From Nannocystis punicea (GTDB taxonomy: Bacteria > Myxococcota_A > Polyangia > Nannocystales > Nannocystaceae), in NCBI RefSeq assembly GCF_026965555.1, contig NZ_CP114040.1, forward strand, positions 8,530,001 through 8,594,000: 64,000 nt of DNA, read 5' to 3'. Shown here piece after piece: positions 18,569 to 27,075 of the stretch. The notes below the pieces were generated by a model, which saw only the letters and a list, made by a program, of their open reading frames with translations, did not search any database and was not told where the DNA came from. How positions within the stretch are numbered: position 1 is the first letter of the stretch; each line of letters starts with the position of its first letter. A program made the position numbers and the translations under genes.

Positions 18569-21500
18569 ATGAAGCACCACTGCAACCCTGCCTGGGACCA
18601 GGCAGAGCGGCAAGCTCGCGACTGGGCCGCCCGCGTCGGCCTCGTCACCACCGACCGCGACCACCGCCGGCTGGCGAAGATGGGGCAGGGACGCATGGCC
18701 GGCTGGCTCGCGCCGCACGCGGATCCAGGCGAGCTCGCCCTGCTCGCCCAGTGGGGAGCTTTCATCGCCCTCGTCGACGATATCTATGACCGTGACTCGC
18801 AAGCCGGGCCCGCGCAGGTCGACGACTTGATGGATCGGCTCGTCGCCGTCGTGACCCACTCCTCGGTCGACCATGACACCTCGATCCCGGCGGTCCGGGC
18901 CCTCGTGGATCTGTGGCCGCGCTCGGTCGCAGGGGCCGCGCGCGGGTGGGCTCCGAGGTTCGCCGAACACTACCGGCGGTTCGCCGACGCGACCCGCGAG
19001 GAGGCGCGCCTGCGGGCCGGCGGTGTCCGCCTGGACCTGAAGCGGTACCTCGAGCTGCGCCGTCATACGATCACCGCGATGCCCGTGCTCGACCTGATCG
19101 AGCGCACCCTCCCGGCCGAGGCCGACGCCCTCGACGAACTGCGGTGGATGGTCGTCGACGCGATCGCGTGGACCAACGACCTCGCCTCGGCCGAGCGCGA
19201 GTTGGCCGAGGGCGCCGACAACCTCGTCGGCGTGGTCGCTCGCGAGCACCGCTGCGACCGCCACGAGGCCGCCGCGATCGTCCGCGCCATGCTCGACGAA
19301 CGCATGGACGACTTCGACGATGCCGCCGCCGCGCTGACCACCGCGGGCCCGTGGCAGGCCGGACTCGGCCCCCGCCTCGCGCTCCTCCGGGCCGCGCGCG
19401 ACGGCTCACTCGCCTGGCAGGGCGAGACCCATCGCAACCGCGCCGAGCCCAGCGACGCCGGCGGCCCTCGCTCCGTCCCGGGCGTCGACCCGCTGATCCG
19501 CCACTTGATGCCCGCCGTCGCCGCCGACGGGGCGGTCCGCGACCGCTGCGCCAGCCGCGTCCTCGAGACCGCGCTGCTGCTCTCCCTGCTCCGAGCCACC
19601 GATACCCACCCGGCCGAGCAGGAGCTCGCCACCCGCTACCTGCGAGCCCGTCGGCCCGACGCCGACGCCCTCGACGCCCTCCTGATCGACGCCTGCCTCG
19701 ACCCCGAGACCACCGCGCCGCGGGCCGTCGCCGCCGCCGCCGCGCTGGCGCTGCCGCTGAGCCGCGGCACCGGTGGCCGCGGCCAGCTCAAGTTCGCGAT
19801 GCTGCGGGTGGTGCTCCACTTGTTGTGCGGCGCGCCCGTGGGTGACCTCGAGATCCCCCCACTCTCCACGATCGACGAGAGCACGACCTTCACCGAGGTT
19901 CACCGGCTCGTCCTCCGCATCGTCCAGGCGCCACACCTCCATGCGGTGTCCACCGGCGAGCGCGAGCGGCTGCTCGACCTGCTCGGCACCAGCCGCAATC
20001 GCGTGCTATGGGAGGCCAGCGCCACGACCCACCTGCTCGGGCTCCACGCCGTGCGCAGGTTCCGTCCGACCCACCGCGTGATCGCCGACGGCCTTCTGCG
20101 CCTGACTCTCGCGCAGAACCCCGATGGCGGCCTGCCCTTCCTCGACAGCCAGGACCTCTGGCTCGCGGCCGTCGCCGGGCTCGCCTTCCTCCACCACGCC
20201 CGCCTGCGCCCGCTCACCCGCCGCATGGCGGCGTTCGTCGCCGCCTGGCAGGCGCGCGACGGCGGCTGGCCGTTCGCCTCCGGCATGATGCAGACCGACG
20301 TCGATACGACGACCCGCTGCATGGAGTTCCTGCGGGCCGCCGACGCCCATCGCTACCGCGTCCAGCTCGACCGCGGCGCCGCCTACCTCGTGCGCATGGC
20401 CGGGCCGACTGGCGGGTTCCCGACGTGGGTCCGCGGCGAGGTCCCCGACCTCGACATGACTGCGGGTGCGATCCTCGCCCTCGCGCCCGACGGCCAGCGC
20501 CACCGCGACCTGCTCGTCGTCGCCACCGACTTCGTCCTCGCCGGGCAATTGCCCGACGGCACGTTCGAGCGCAGCTGGACGCTCAGCGAGGCCAGCGCGA
20601 TCCTCCGCGTCGTCGACGCCCTCGACGCAGTGCGCAGCAGCTCGTCCCCCGCGGTGGTCGATCGGATCGCCGCCGCGATCCAGCGCGCGGTGGCCCGGCT
20701 CGCCGCCACCCAGAACCACGACGGAGGCTGGGGCCGCGAGCCCGATGCGGACAGCGACGTCCTCTCGACCGCCCAGGCCCTCCCCGTCGTCGTCCGCCAC
20801 GGCGACCCTCGCCACGCCGCACGCGCGCTCGCCTATCTGCTCGCGCGCCAGGACCCCGACGGCGGGTTCACCTCGATCCCCGACCAGGTCGGGCCGCGCC
20901 CGCTGCCGTTCGACTTCCCGGTTCTGGCCGACATCCACGCCCTCACGGCCTTCCAGCGGTCCGCCGAGCTCACCAACACCGCCGCCCTCGCCGGCCGCAC
21001 GCCGCGGACCGGAGACCCCGACTGGTCCGCGCTCGCCTCGAAGATCCGCGGCGTCGTCGTGCGCCCGCGCGACCCCGCGTACGAGCAGGGCCGTCTGCTC
21101 GTCAACCAGCGCTTTGACGACATCCGCCCGCAGGCCCTCGTCTACCCGGCCTGCGTCGAGGACGTCGCAGCGATCGTGCGGTTCGCCCGCGACCGCAGCG
21201 TCCGCCTCGCGCTGCGCTCCGGCGGGCACAGCTACGCCGGCTACTCGACCGGACCCGGCCTCGTGCTCGACGTCGGCTCGCTCAACACGACGAGCGTCGG
21301 CGGCGGCCGGGCCCTGTTCGGCGCCGGGGTCAAGGGTATGCAGGCCCACCTCGCCCTCGCGGCCGCTGGCGCCGGGCTGCCGCTCGGACGCTGCCCGACG
21401 ATCGGCCTGGCTGGCGTGACCCTTGGCGGCGGCTTGAGTGCATTCACCCGCGCGTGGGGCCTCGCCTGCGATCACCTGCGCAGCGTCGAGCTCGTCACTG

Positions 21501-22417
21501 CGGACGGCCGGATCCGCCGCGTCGGGCCGTGCTCCGAGCCGCCCGACGACGACCTGTTCTGGGCCCTGTGCGGCGGCGGCGGCGGAAACTTCGGCGTCGT
21601 CACCTCCTTCGAGTTCGCCACCGAGGTCACCCGCGACCGCCACTTCGCCAGATTCATCCTCACCTGGCCCGCCACCGACACGGCCGCCGTGATCCGCGGC
21701 TGGACGCACTGGAACGCCGACCAGGACACGCCCCGCGCACTCTGGAGCGCGTTCGAGCAGCTCAGCGACGCCGGCGCTCCTTCCCTGCCCGCCGTGACCG
21801 GCACCTTCATCGGCACCTCCGACGCCCTGCAGCGTGCGCTGGACCGTCTGGTCGCCGCCGTCGATCGCCACGAGGCCCAACGCCTGATCACCCCGTGCAG
21901 CTATATCCAGGCCGCCAGCGAGGCGGAGCGGTGGGGCGGCGGGGCCTGGGGCGCCCGTGTCGCCTTCGCCGCCAAGTCGCACATCGTCCGCCGGCCGATG
22001 TCCCCCGCCGCGGCCCACGACATGGCCGAATCGCTCATGCAGCTCCACAGCCTCACCGGCGTCGGGGGCGCCAGCGGCCTGCTGATCGACGGGCTCGGCG
22101 GGGCCGTCGGCGATCGCCCCGCCGACGCCACCGCCTTCCCGCACCGCACCGCCGTCGGCATCGTCCAGTACCACTCCTACTGGACCGCGCTCACCGACCG
22201 CGCCCACGTCGAGCGGCGAATCCAGTGGTTGCGCACCATCCACGCTGTCATGCAGACCCACCTCGGCGTCGGCGGCTACACCAACGGCATGGACCCCGAG
22301 CTGCGCGACTGGCCCGCCGCCTACCACGGCGACAACTACTCGCGGCTGCAGCGGGTCAAGGCCACCGTCGACCCCGCGCAGTTCTTCGACTTCCCGCAGG
22401 CCATTACACCTTGGTGA
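18569..22417 (+). CDS. Three-part terpene enzyme: class I synthase, class II cyclase-like region, BBE-type FAD oxidase
   Basis: A 1282-residue protein with three recognisable parts. (1) Residues ~1-290: class I terpene synthase with the metal motif DDIYD (D70, D71, D74) and the NSE triad NDLASAERE (N203, S207, E211). (2) Residues ~300-800: class II cyclase-like alpha-barrels with QW-type motifs (NPDGGLPF, ARDGGWPF, NHDGGWG, QDPDGGFTS) and DVDTT at 577-581, a DxDTT form of the class II acid motif DxDD. (3) Residues ~825-1282: FAD oxidase of the berberine-bridge family with LRSGGHSYAG (H887), RCPTIGLAGVTLGGG (C942), positions that bind FAD covalently in bicovalent members, and the typical end NYSRLQRVKATVDPAQFF. 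The predicted route is protonation-initiated cyclisation, diphosphate ionisation and oxidation in one chain. Start 18569 suits the family; 18512 is possible. Product unknown. Confidence 0.85.
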   Translation: MKHHCNPAWDQAERQARDWAARVGLVTTDRDHRRLAKMGQGRMAGWLAPHADPGELALLAQWGAFIALVDDIYDRDSQAGPAQVDDLMDRLVAVVTHSSVDHDTSIPAVRALVDLWPRSVAGAARGWAPRFAEHYRRFADATREEARLRAGGVRLDLKRYLELRRHTITAMPVLDLIERTLPAEADALDELRWMVVDAIAWTNDLASAERELAEGADNLVGVVAREHRCDRHEAAAIVRAMLDERMDDFDDAAAALTTAGPWQAGLGPRLALLRAARDGSLAWQGETHRNRAEPSDAGGPRSVPGVDPLIRHLMPAVAADGAVRDRCASRVLETALLLSLLRATDTHPAEQELATRYLRARRPDADALDALLIDACLDPETTAPRAVAAAAALALPLSRGTGGRGQLKFAMLRVVLHLLCGAPVGDLEIPPLSTIDESTTFTEVHRLVLRIVQAPHLHAVSTGERERLLDLLGTSRNRVLWEASATTHLLGLHAVRRFRPTHRVIADGLLRLTLAQNPDGGLPFLDSQDLWLAAVAGLAFLHHARLRPLTRRMAAFVAAWQARDGGWPFASGMMQTDVDTTTRCMEFLRAADAHRYRVQLDRGAAYLVRMAGPTGGFPTWVRGEVPDLDMTAGAILALAPDGQRHRDLLVVATDFVLAGQLPDGTFERSWTLSEASAILRVVDALDAVRSSSSPAVVDRIAAAIQRAVARLAATQNHDGGWGREPDADSDVLSTAQALPVVVRHGDPRHAARALAYLLARQDPDGGFTSIPDQVGPRPLPFDFPVLADIHALTAFQRSAELTNTAALAGRTPRTGDPDWSALASKIRGVVVRPRDPAYEQGRLLVNQRFDDIRPQALVYPACVEDVAAIVRFARDRSVRLALRSGGHSYAGYSTGPGLVLDVGSLNTTSVGGGRALFGAGVKGMQAHLALAAAGAGLPLGRCPTIGLAGVTLGGGLSAFTRAWGLACDHLRSVELVTADGRIRRVGPCSEPPDDDLFWALCGGGGGNFGVVTSFEFATEVTRDRHFARFILTWPATDTAAVIRGWTHWNADQDTPRALWSAFEQLSDAGAPSLPAVTGTFIGTSDALQRALDRLVAAVDRHEAQRLITPCSYIQAASEAERWGGGAWGARVAFAAKSHIVRRPMSPAAAHDMAESLMQLHSLTGVGGASGLLIDGLGGAVGDRPADATAFPHRTAVGIVQYHSYWTALTDRAHVERRIQWLRTIHAVMQTHLGVGGYTNGMDPELRDWPAAYHGDNYSRLQRVKATVDPAQFFDFPQAITPW

Positions 22418-22818
22418 TGGGAGCCGCAATGCATGGGGCGGTCCGGGGTGAGTGGCTACCGCCACTGCAGAACCATGCCCGCGAAAGTCGCCGCGCTGGC
22501 GCTGGGCGTTCGCTCCCGCAAAGCTGGCGTCGCTGAGCACGTGCGAGCGACACCGGCGCTCTGACGGGCCGTCGTGCCCCGGCGTAGCGTCAGGGCGAGC
22601 CGCTTGCTGGCCATGCTGCGCGACGGCCCCGAACGCGACGCGGAGGCGCGAGCCGCAGCGAGCAGCTCTCGGCGACGACGGTGCGGGCGACGGCCGGGGC
22701 GTCGCGCGGCTCGATCGTCAGCACGAGCTCCCACCGGCGATCGCCGCGACGGCGTGCGCTCACGGCCTCGGCGTCGCACGCGTCAAGCTGGCCGGTCGAG
22801 CAGGTGCTCAGGCGGCGC

Positions 22819-22860
22819 CTCGATCAGCGTGCCGTCGACCGAGAAGTGCTCGCTGCTCAT
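22819..22860 (-). pseudogene. Short IS transposase remnant
   Basis: On the minus strand it reads MSSEHFSVDGTLIEA, identical in protein to the first-Asp region of the transposase at 46559-47710, with nearly the same DNA. Nothing else of the element is present, and sequence diverges right after. The rest of the gap 22418-22867 has a possible peptide RWELVLTIEPRDAPAVARTV on the minus strand that I cannot assign. Confidence 0.65.
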
Positions 22861-22867
22861 CGGCTCA

Positions 22868-24154
22868 TCACGTCGGCGGCGGCAGCGGGGCGCCGACCTG
22901 GAAGCGCGGCGCACCGGTGGCCTGATCGACGGCGAGCAGCATGCCTGGCTTGAAGATGTACAGGTTTTGCGCTGGCGAGCCGGCGTGCGAGGCGAGCAGC
23001 AGCGAGTGGTACAGGTTGTCCGAGGGGTTGGGCGACACCGTGGGCATGTCGCCGCGGGCGACGCTCCGCGCCCACAGCAGCTCGCCGGTGCGCGCGATCG
23101 AGGCGACGATCTCGATCCTCTCGATGCGCTGCTCGACCTTCTTCGCCTCGAACGAGGTCGACGACGGGTTGTTCTGGGCCGTCACGTGGCGGTACTCGGT
23201 CATGTCGAAGAAGGCGCGCGGCCACGACAGCTCGAAGCCGACGATCGAGGGTTTGAAGTCGATGCCCGCGGCGTACGACGGCAGGCGGACCAACAGCCAG
23301 TCGTCCTCCCGGCGGAACATCACGTCGCTGACGTGGAGCATCACGGCGCGCTTCGGGTCGCCGTCGGTGGTCCGCATGTCGGAGCAGTACTCGCGCCCAT
23401 ACACGCGTCCACCGGAGTACCTGCCGCAGGCATCCTCGGGATAGCCGCGGAGGCGATCGTCGGCCGCGTACGGCGTGGGATCGGCGTGCGCGTTCTGCAT
23501 CGCGCTGATGCTCTTCGCGTCGCCGCCGTCGCCGGCGGGCAAACAACCTGCCGGTCGATCGCTGCGCGCGTCGGCGAGCACGCCGGCGGCGCTGAGCATG
23601 ACGCCGCCGTCTCGATCGTCGGCGATCGAGATCCAGAAGTCGCTGCCGACGAGGCACGCGGCGCCCGTCGCCGGCGGCACCTGCGACGGGAAGTTGCCGG
23701 TCTTGACCGAGGCCCCGCCCTCGGCGACGAGCATCCACGTGCGATTCCCGGCCACGAGATAGACGCCGGGGCCGGCGAGCGTCAGCGGCACCGCCGGCAC
23801 GAGCTCCTTCACCCGCCAGCCGTCCTTGCGCACCAGGTCGGCCGGCACGGGGCCGGTCGAGACCTGCCAGAGCACGCGCCCGCTGGCCTCGTCGAGGGCG
23901 ACGAACTTGCCCTCGGCGCCCTCGTGGACCCATCCTGCGACCTTGCCGTCGGCGGTGCGCGCGGGGATCGAGGCCCAGCTCGCGCCGGGCAGGACGACGG
24001 GCGCGGGGTCGAAGGCCGGCACGGACCAGGTGCCGACGATCGGGCCCTTGAGCGTGGTCTCTTCGTAGCTCTTGGCCTGCATCAGCCGGCACGTGACGAC
24101 CATGAGGCCCAACAGGGCCCCGATGGCGAGGAAGATGCGCGCGCCATTGTTCAC
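22868..24154 (-). CDS. Membrane-anchored PQQ-like beta-propeller protein
   Basis: About 428 residues from a GTG start at 24154, chosen because the hydrophobic segment ARIFLAIGALLGLMVV directly follows and no in-frame ATG is near. After this N-terminal anchor, the chain shows outer-membrane-propeller-like signatures: GKFVALDEASGRVLWQVSTG, RTGELLWARSVARGD and MLLAVDQATGAPRFQVGAP, each with the A/L-D-x-x-T/S-G-x-x-x-W pattern of PQQ/BamB-type blades. Without quinone-binding dehydrogenase motifs it is probably a binding or scaffolding propeller, not an enzyme. It has no operon neighbour on its strand; upstream is a decayed SDR. Confidence 0.65.
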   Translation of the reverse strand: MNNGARIFLAIGALLGLMVVTCRLMQAKSYEETTLKGPIVGTWSVPAFDPAPVVLPGASWASIPARTADGKVAGWVHEGAEGKFVALDEASGRVLWQVSTGPVPADLVRKDGWRVKELVPAVPLTLAGPGVYLVAGNRTWMLVAEGGASVKTGNFPSQVPPATGAACLVGSDFWISIADDRDGGVMLSAAGVLADARSDRPAGCLPAGDGGDAKSISAMQNAHADPTPYAADDRLRGYPEDACGRYSGGRVYGREYCSDMRTTDGDPKRAVMLHVSDVMFRREDDWLLVRLPSYAAGIDFKPSIVGFELSWPRAFFDMTEYRHVTAQNNPSSTSFEAKKVEQRIERIEIVASIARTGELLWARSVARGDMPTVSPNPSDNLYHSLLLASHAGSPAQNLYIFKPGMLLAVDQATGAPRFQVGAPLPPPT

Positions 24155-24426
24155 GGCCGCGACTATAGCGACGACGCGCGCGCGAGAGGGCGCAGCGTCG
24201 CCGCGGACGCGTGCGTCGTCTCCGCGCCCCTTCGCGCGACAGCGCCAGGTCCCGGGCACTCCCGATGCGACGCGACGAGCCGCTCCAGCGTCCGATCCTG
24301 TCCCCACGAACAGCTCGCCTCGCCCGCCCGCGCAGCCCCGCCGGCCTGGCTCTCGCGTACGGGCCGATGGCGGTCGCATGTCCTTCGCTACATGTCTCTA
24401 AGGCTCCATCGTGGCTCCGAGCGCCG

Positions 24427-24702
24427 TCACAACGTGGGCGTGGCCCCGCCATCGATGCGAAAGGTCGCGCCCGTCATGAAGTCCGTCCGCGGACTGGCGA
24501 GGAAGCACACCGCTGCAGCGATGTCGGCCGGCGTGCCGAGGCGAGCGACCGTCTGATGGACCGCGTTCTTCAGCACCCACGCACGCCCTTCGGCGGGATC
24601 GGTCCCGCCGTGCCTGGCGGCAACCTCGCGGAACCCCCCGTCGAGGGCGGGCGTGTCGATGAGCCCGGGCATGATGCCGTTCGACGTCACGCCGGTGCCG
24701 GC
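24427..24702 (-). pseudogene. C-terminal fragment of a short-chain dehydrogenase
   Basis: About 90 residues match the end of SDR enzymes: NGIMPGLIDTPALDGGF (the post-catalytic PG loop), then TPADIAAAVCFLASPRTDFM and TGATFRIDGGATPTL, the standard C-terminus. The Rossmann motif and the YxxxK active site are missing; upstream the frame runs into Arg-rich nonsense. A separate short SDR scrap lies at 5634-5710. Confidence 0.65.
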
Positions 24703-25145
24703 GTCGACACTATCATCCCGGCGGTGGACAGCAGGCCAAGGCCTGCGGCCAGCGGCTGCCCAGCCGTCGAGACAAGCGGACCCGTTGCGGTGGGGACAAC
24801 ATGGCCCGAGGGACATGTTGAGCGCGTCGAAGTGAGCGCGGCGGGTCGCGGTAGGAGCTGCTTCGTGACGGCACCCAGGAGCTCGCGTCGCCGTCCTCCG
24901 GGTCGAGCGCGAAGTGATTGTGTTGACGATAAGTGGCCCGAACGACGCCCGCCGGATGATTGCGCGCAGCTCACAAGCTTGCGGCGTGAGATGGTGACCA
25001 CATGGACATGTCCGAACGAGCGTGCGGTGGGCTGGCCCGGGCGTCACTTCGGCCGGCAAACGTCGAACCGCTCGGGCAGCACCATGCGTCCCGCTCGTGA
25101 CATTCGCGCGTGGACCGGCGCGGCTCGAAGCCGAGGCGGTGTGGG
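24703..25145. other. Gene-less stretch with two palindrome repeat copies
   Basis: No gene can be supported. It holds AACATG and CATGTT as an inverted pair (24798-24803, 24814-24819) and a perfect GGACATGTCC at 25004-25013. A similar pair, GCATGTCC and ACATGTCTC, is at 24376-24398 just beyond the SDR fragment. Confidence 0.55.
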
Positions 25146-25853
25146 TCAGTCGATCCAGGCGAGCAGCTCGATGTTTTCGATCATGGCGGTGCCGTCGCTC
25201 CGCCGGCGAGACAGGTGGAGGAATCGGCGGTCGGCGGTGCGGCCGAGCGCGAAGTCGAGGGCGTCGAGCTCGCGGGCGGACGGGTTCGATGCGTCGCGTC
25301 GCCACGAAAAGCCCGACCAGGTGCCGAAGTCAGCCTTCAGGTTCTCGACGCGTTCGGGCTTGTCGATGACGAGCTCGCCGTAACGCAGGCGGCCGTCGGC
25401 CTCGATGGCGAGCTGGGTGAGCGGGGCGAGGGCGCCGGTCGCGGTGAACCGCAACGCGTCCCCGTCGATCCGCACCTCGAGGTCGTGCCTGTCGCCCTCG
25501 GCGAAGAGCGGGTTCTCATAGGCGTGCACGAGCTTCTGATACTCGGCCTCGGTGATGGCGAAGTTCGGGTGGTACGGCAGCCGCGCGCCCGGCGGCAGTT
25601 GCAGCTCGGTGAGGTACTGCTGCAGCCAGTCCTGCTGGACCGCCATGGCCTGGGTGAAGCGGAGCTGCACCTCGCCGAGCTCCGCCGGGAGCGACGGCGT
25701 GACCGGCACCGCCGTGTGGTGCCCCGGCTCGAGGAGCCAGTGCTCGCGCGCCTGCGCGGCGACGGGTGCGGGCGAGGCGGGCGGAGGCGCGGGCGCCTCA
25801 CACGAGCAGGCGATCAGAGCGAGGGCGGCGAACAGCGGGGCTCTCGTTAGCAT
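25146..25853 (-). CDS. Lipoprotein of unknown function
   Basis: 235 residues. A signal peptide (MLTRAPLFAALALIACSC) ends in lipobox LIAC and is followed by a Pro/Ala linker. The mature part is mixed alpha/beta without enzyme motifs: EVQLRFTQAMAVQQDWLQQY, PYHPNFAITEAEYQKLVHAY, then beta-rich segments DLEVRIDGDALRFTATG and YGELVIDKPERVENLKADFG. It ends TAMIENIELLAWID. Codon use is like its neighbours. It is not in an operon. I do not recognise the family. Confidence 0.75.
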   Translation of the reverse strand: MLTRAPLFAALALIACSCEAPAPPPASPAPVAAQAREHWLLEPGHHTAVPVTPSLPAELGEVQLRFTQAMAVQQDWLQQYLTELQLPPGARLPYHPNFAITEAEYQKLVHAYENPLFAEGDRHDLEVRIDGDALRFTATGALAPLTQLAIEADGRLRYGELVIDKPERVENLKADFGTWSGFSWRRDASNPSARELDALDFALGRTADRRFLHLSRRRSDGTAMIENIELLAWID

Positions 25854-26053
25854 GCGCCGGCTGACGATCGTATGCGAACGCGAGGGACGTCAAGCCGGTG
25901 CCGTGACTGGACTCCCAGCGGGGGTCAGGGTCGACCGGGAGCAGCTAGCGACCGCGAGGTGCTACTCGCTACTGCGCCGGCGGCGTCCGACCGACCTGGT
26001 ACAAGGGACAGCATGCCCAAGCCTCGCACCGCACCGCGCCGTGAGATCGTCAG

Positions 26054-26716
26054 CTACATCCGTATGAGCACGCTGAGCTGTCCGACGCGACAGCTCGCGG
26101 AGCGATCGGAGGTCGCTTCTGCTCGCGGGCCCGCTTGCGCCGGAGGCCTTGCATGTGCGATCAGGCCAGGAATGCCCGCATCGAAGTCCCTCACCGAGCA
26201 CGTCGGCGCAATCGCGCTGCCCAGCGATGTGCCCACGCAGGTCGACGCTTCACTCGCGGCGACGAAGAAACCGCTTTTGCACACCGCAGCCGGACGCGAG
26301 CCTCCTGCGCGCGAAGCTCGCCGCCGGTGCAACCACGGCCGCCGAGCTGCTGCATAGTCAGCAGACAGCGATCGGGCCGGGCGATGCGTGCCGAGGATCG
26401 ACACTTCTGTGCCGCCCTCGGCGGGCTCGAGGATCAAAAACAGCGGCTCACCGCCACTTGTACACAACAACGCGTACTTGCCCGCGGTGAGGCGCGCGCT
26501 GACCTCTTCGAGTTGCAACACGATGTGACTGAGATAGCCAAAGCTGTTGATGTCGTCGTTGAAGATGAGCGGCAGCATGTCGAACATCAAGACTGTGCGA
26601 TCTAGCCGCGGCGTCCACGGCGGCCGGTCTTGCAAAAATGCTCCGAGCGTCATTGCACTCGGCGGCGGAAATGCATCGCGTTCGTCGTCTGGATCCACCA
26701 CATAGAGCGTCAACAC
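26054..26716 (-). CDS. Hypothetical protein, doubtful C-terminal half
   Basis: From a GTG at 26716 the first ~115 residues look genuine: VLTLYVVDPDDERDAFPPP, then LDRTVLMFDMLPLIFNDDI and KYALLCTSGGEPLFLILEPA. Base composition here is lower in G+C than the flanks. After SILGTHRPA the frame continues but becomes Arg/Ala-rich without character, so a frameshift or truncation near 26380 is likely. The start is uncertain because an ATG in another frame lies at 26772-26774. No family is recognised. The flanking gaps 25854-26053 and 26717-27075 show nothing clear. Confidence 0.4.
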   Translation of the reverse strand: MLTLYVVDPDDERDAFPPPSAMTLGAFLQDRPPWTPRLDRTVLMFDMLPLIFNDDINSFGYLSHIVLQLEEVSARLTAGKYALLCTSGGEPLFLILEPAEGGTEVSILGTHRPARSLSADYAAARRPWLHRRRASRAGGSRPAAVCKSGFFVAASEASTCVGTSLGSAIAPTCSVRDFDAGIPGLIAHARPPAQAGPRAEATSDRSASCRVGQLSVLIRM

Positions 26717-27075
26717 AGCATTTCTCCACGATGTGCGCGCCGCGCTTCGGTCGCTTGTTTGGTGTTGATGCCCATCGTGCCTCCTGGGTACGGCCCGTAC
26801 GGTAGCATCGAACGGCCGCAGATCGGTTCCTTCCACGTGTCGCAGCGGTGTGCGAGGGGTGATTTCGGGATGCTGCGCACGGCTCCGCCGCCGGTACCGC
26901 GTGTTCACGCCCTCGGGTCGTCGCCCGCGTGGCTGGGCCCCGGTGGCCCGGTGGCGCGTTGCAGCCCCTCGATGATCCGTCGCCGGCGACGCGTTGTACG
27001 TCGCGCTCGCCGGGCCGATCGGGCTGTTGAAACGCTTCGCGCCGGGCCGCGGGCCGCGGCGCCTGAGCGTGTCGC

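Noticed and set aside
20006..22540. Long open frame on the minus strand opposite the terpene/oxidase gene
   Set aside because: It is antisense to a gene with clear motifs. High-G+C codon structure leaves the opposite strand open; the translation is Ala/Gly/Arg/Asp-rich without domain signals.
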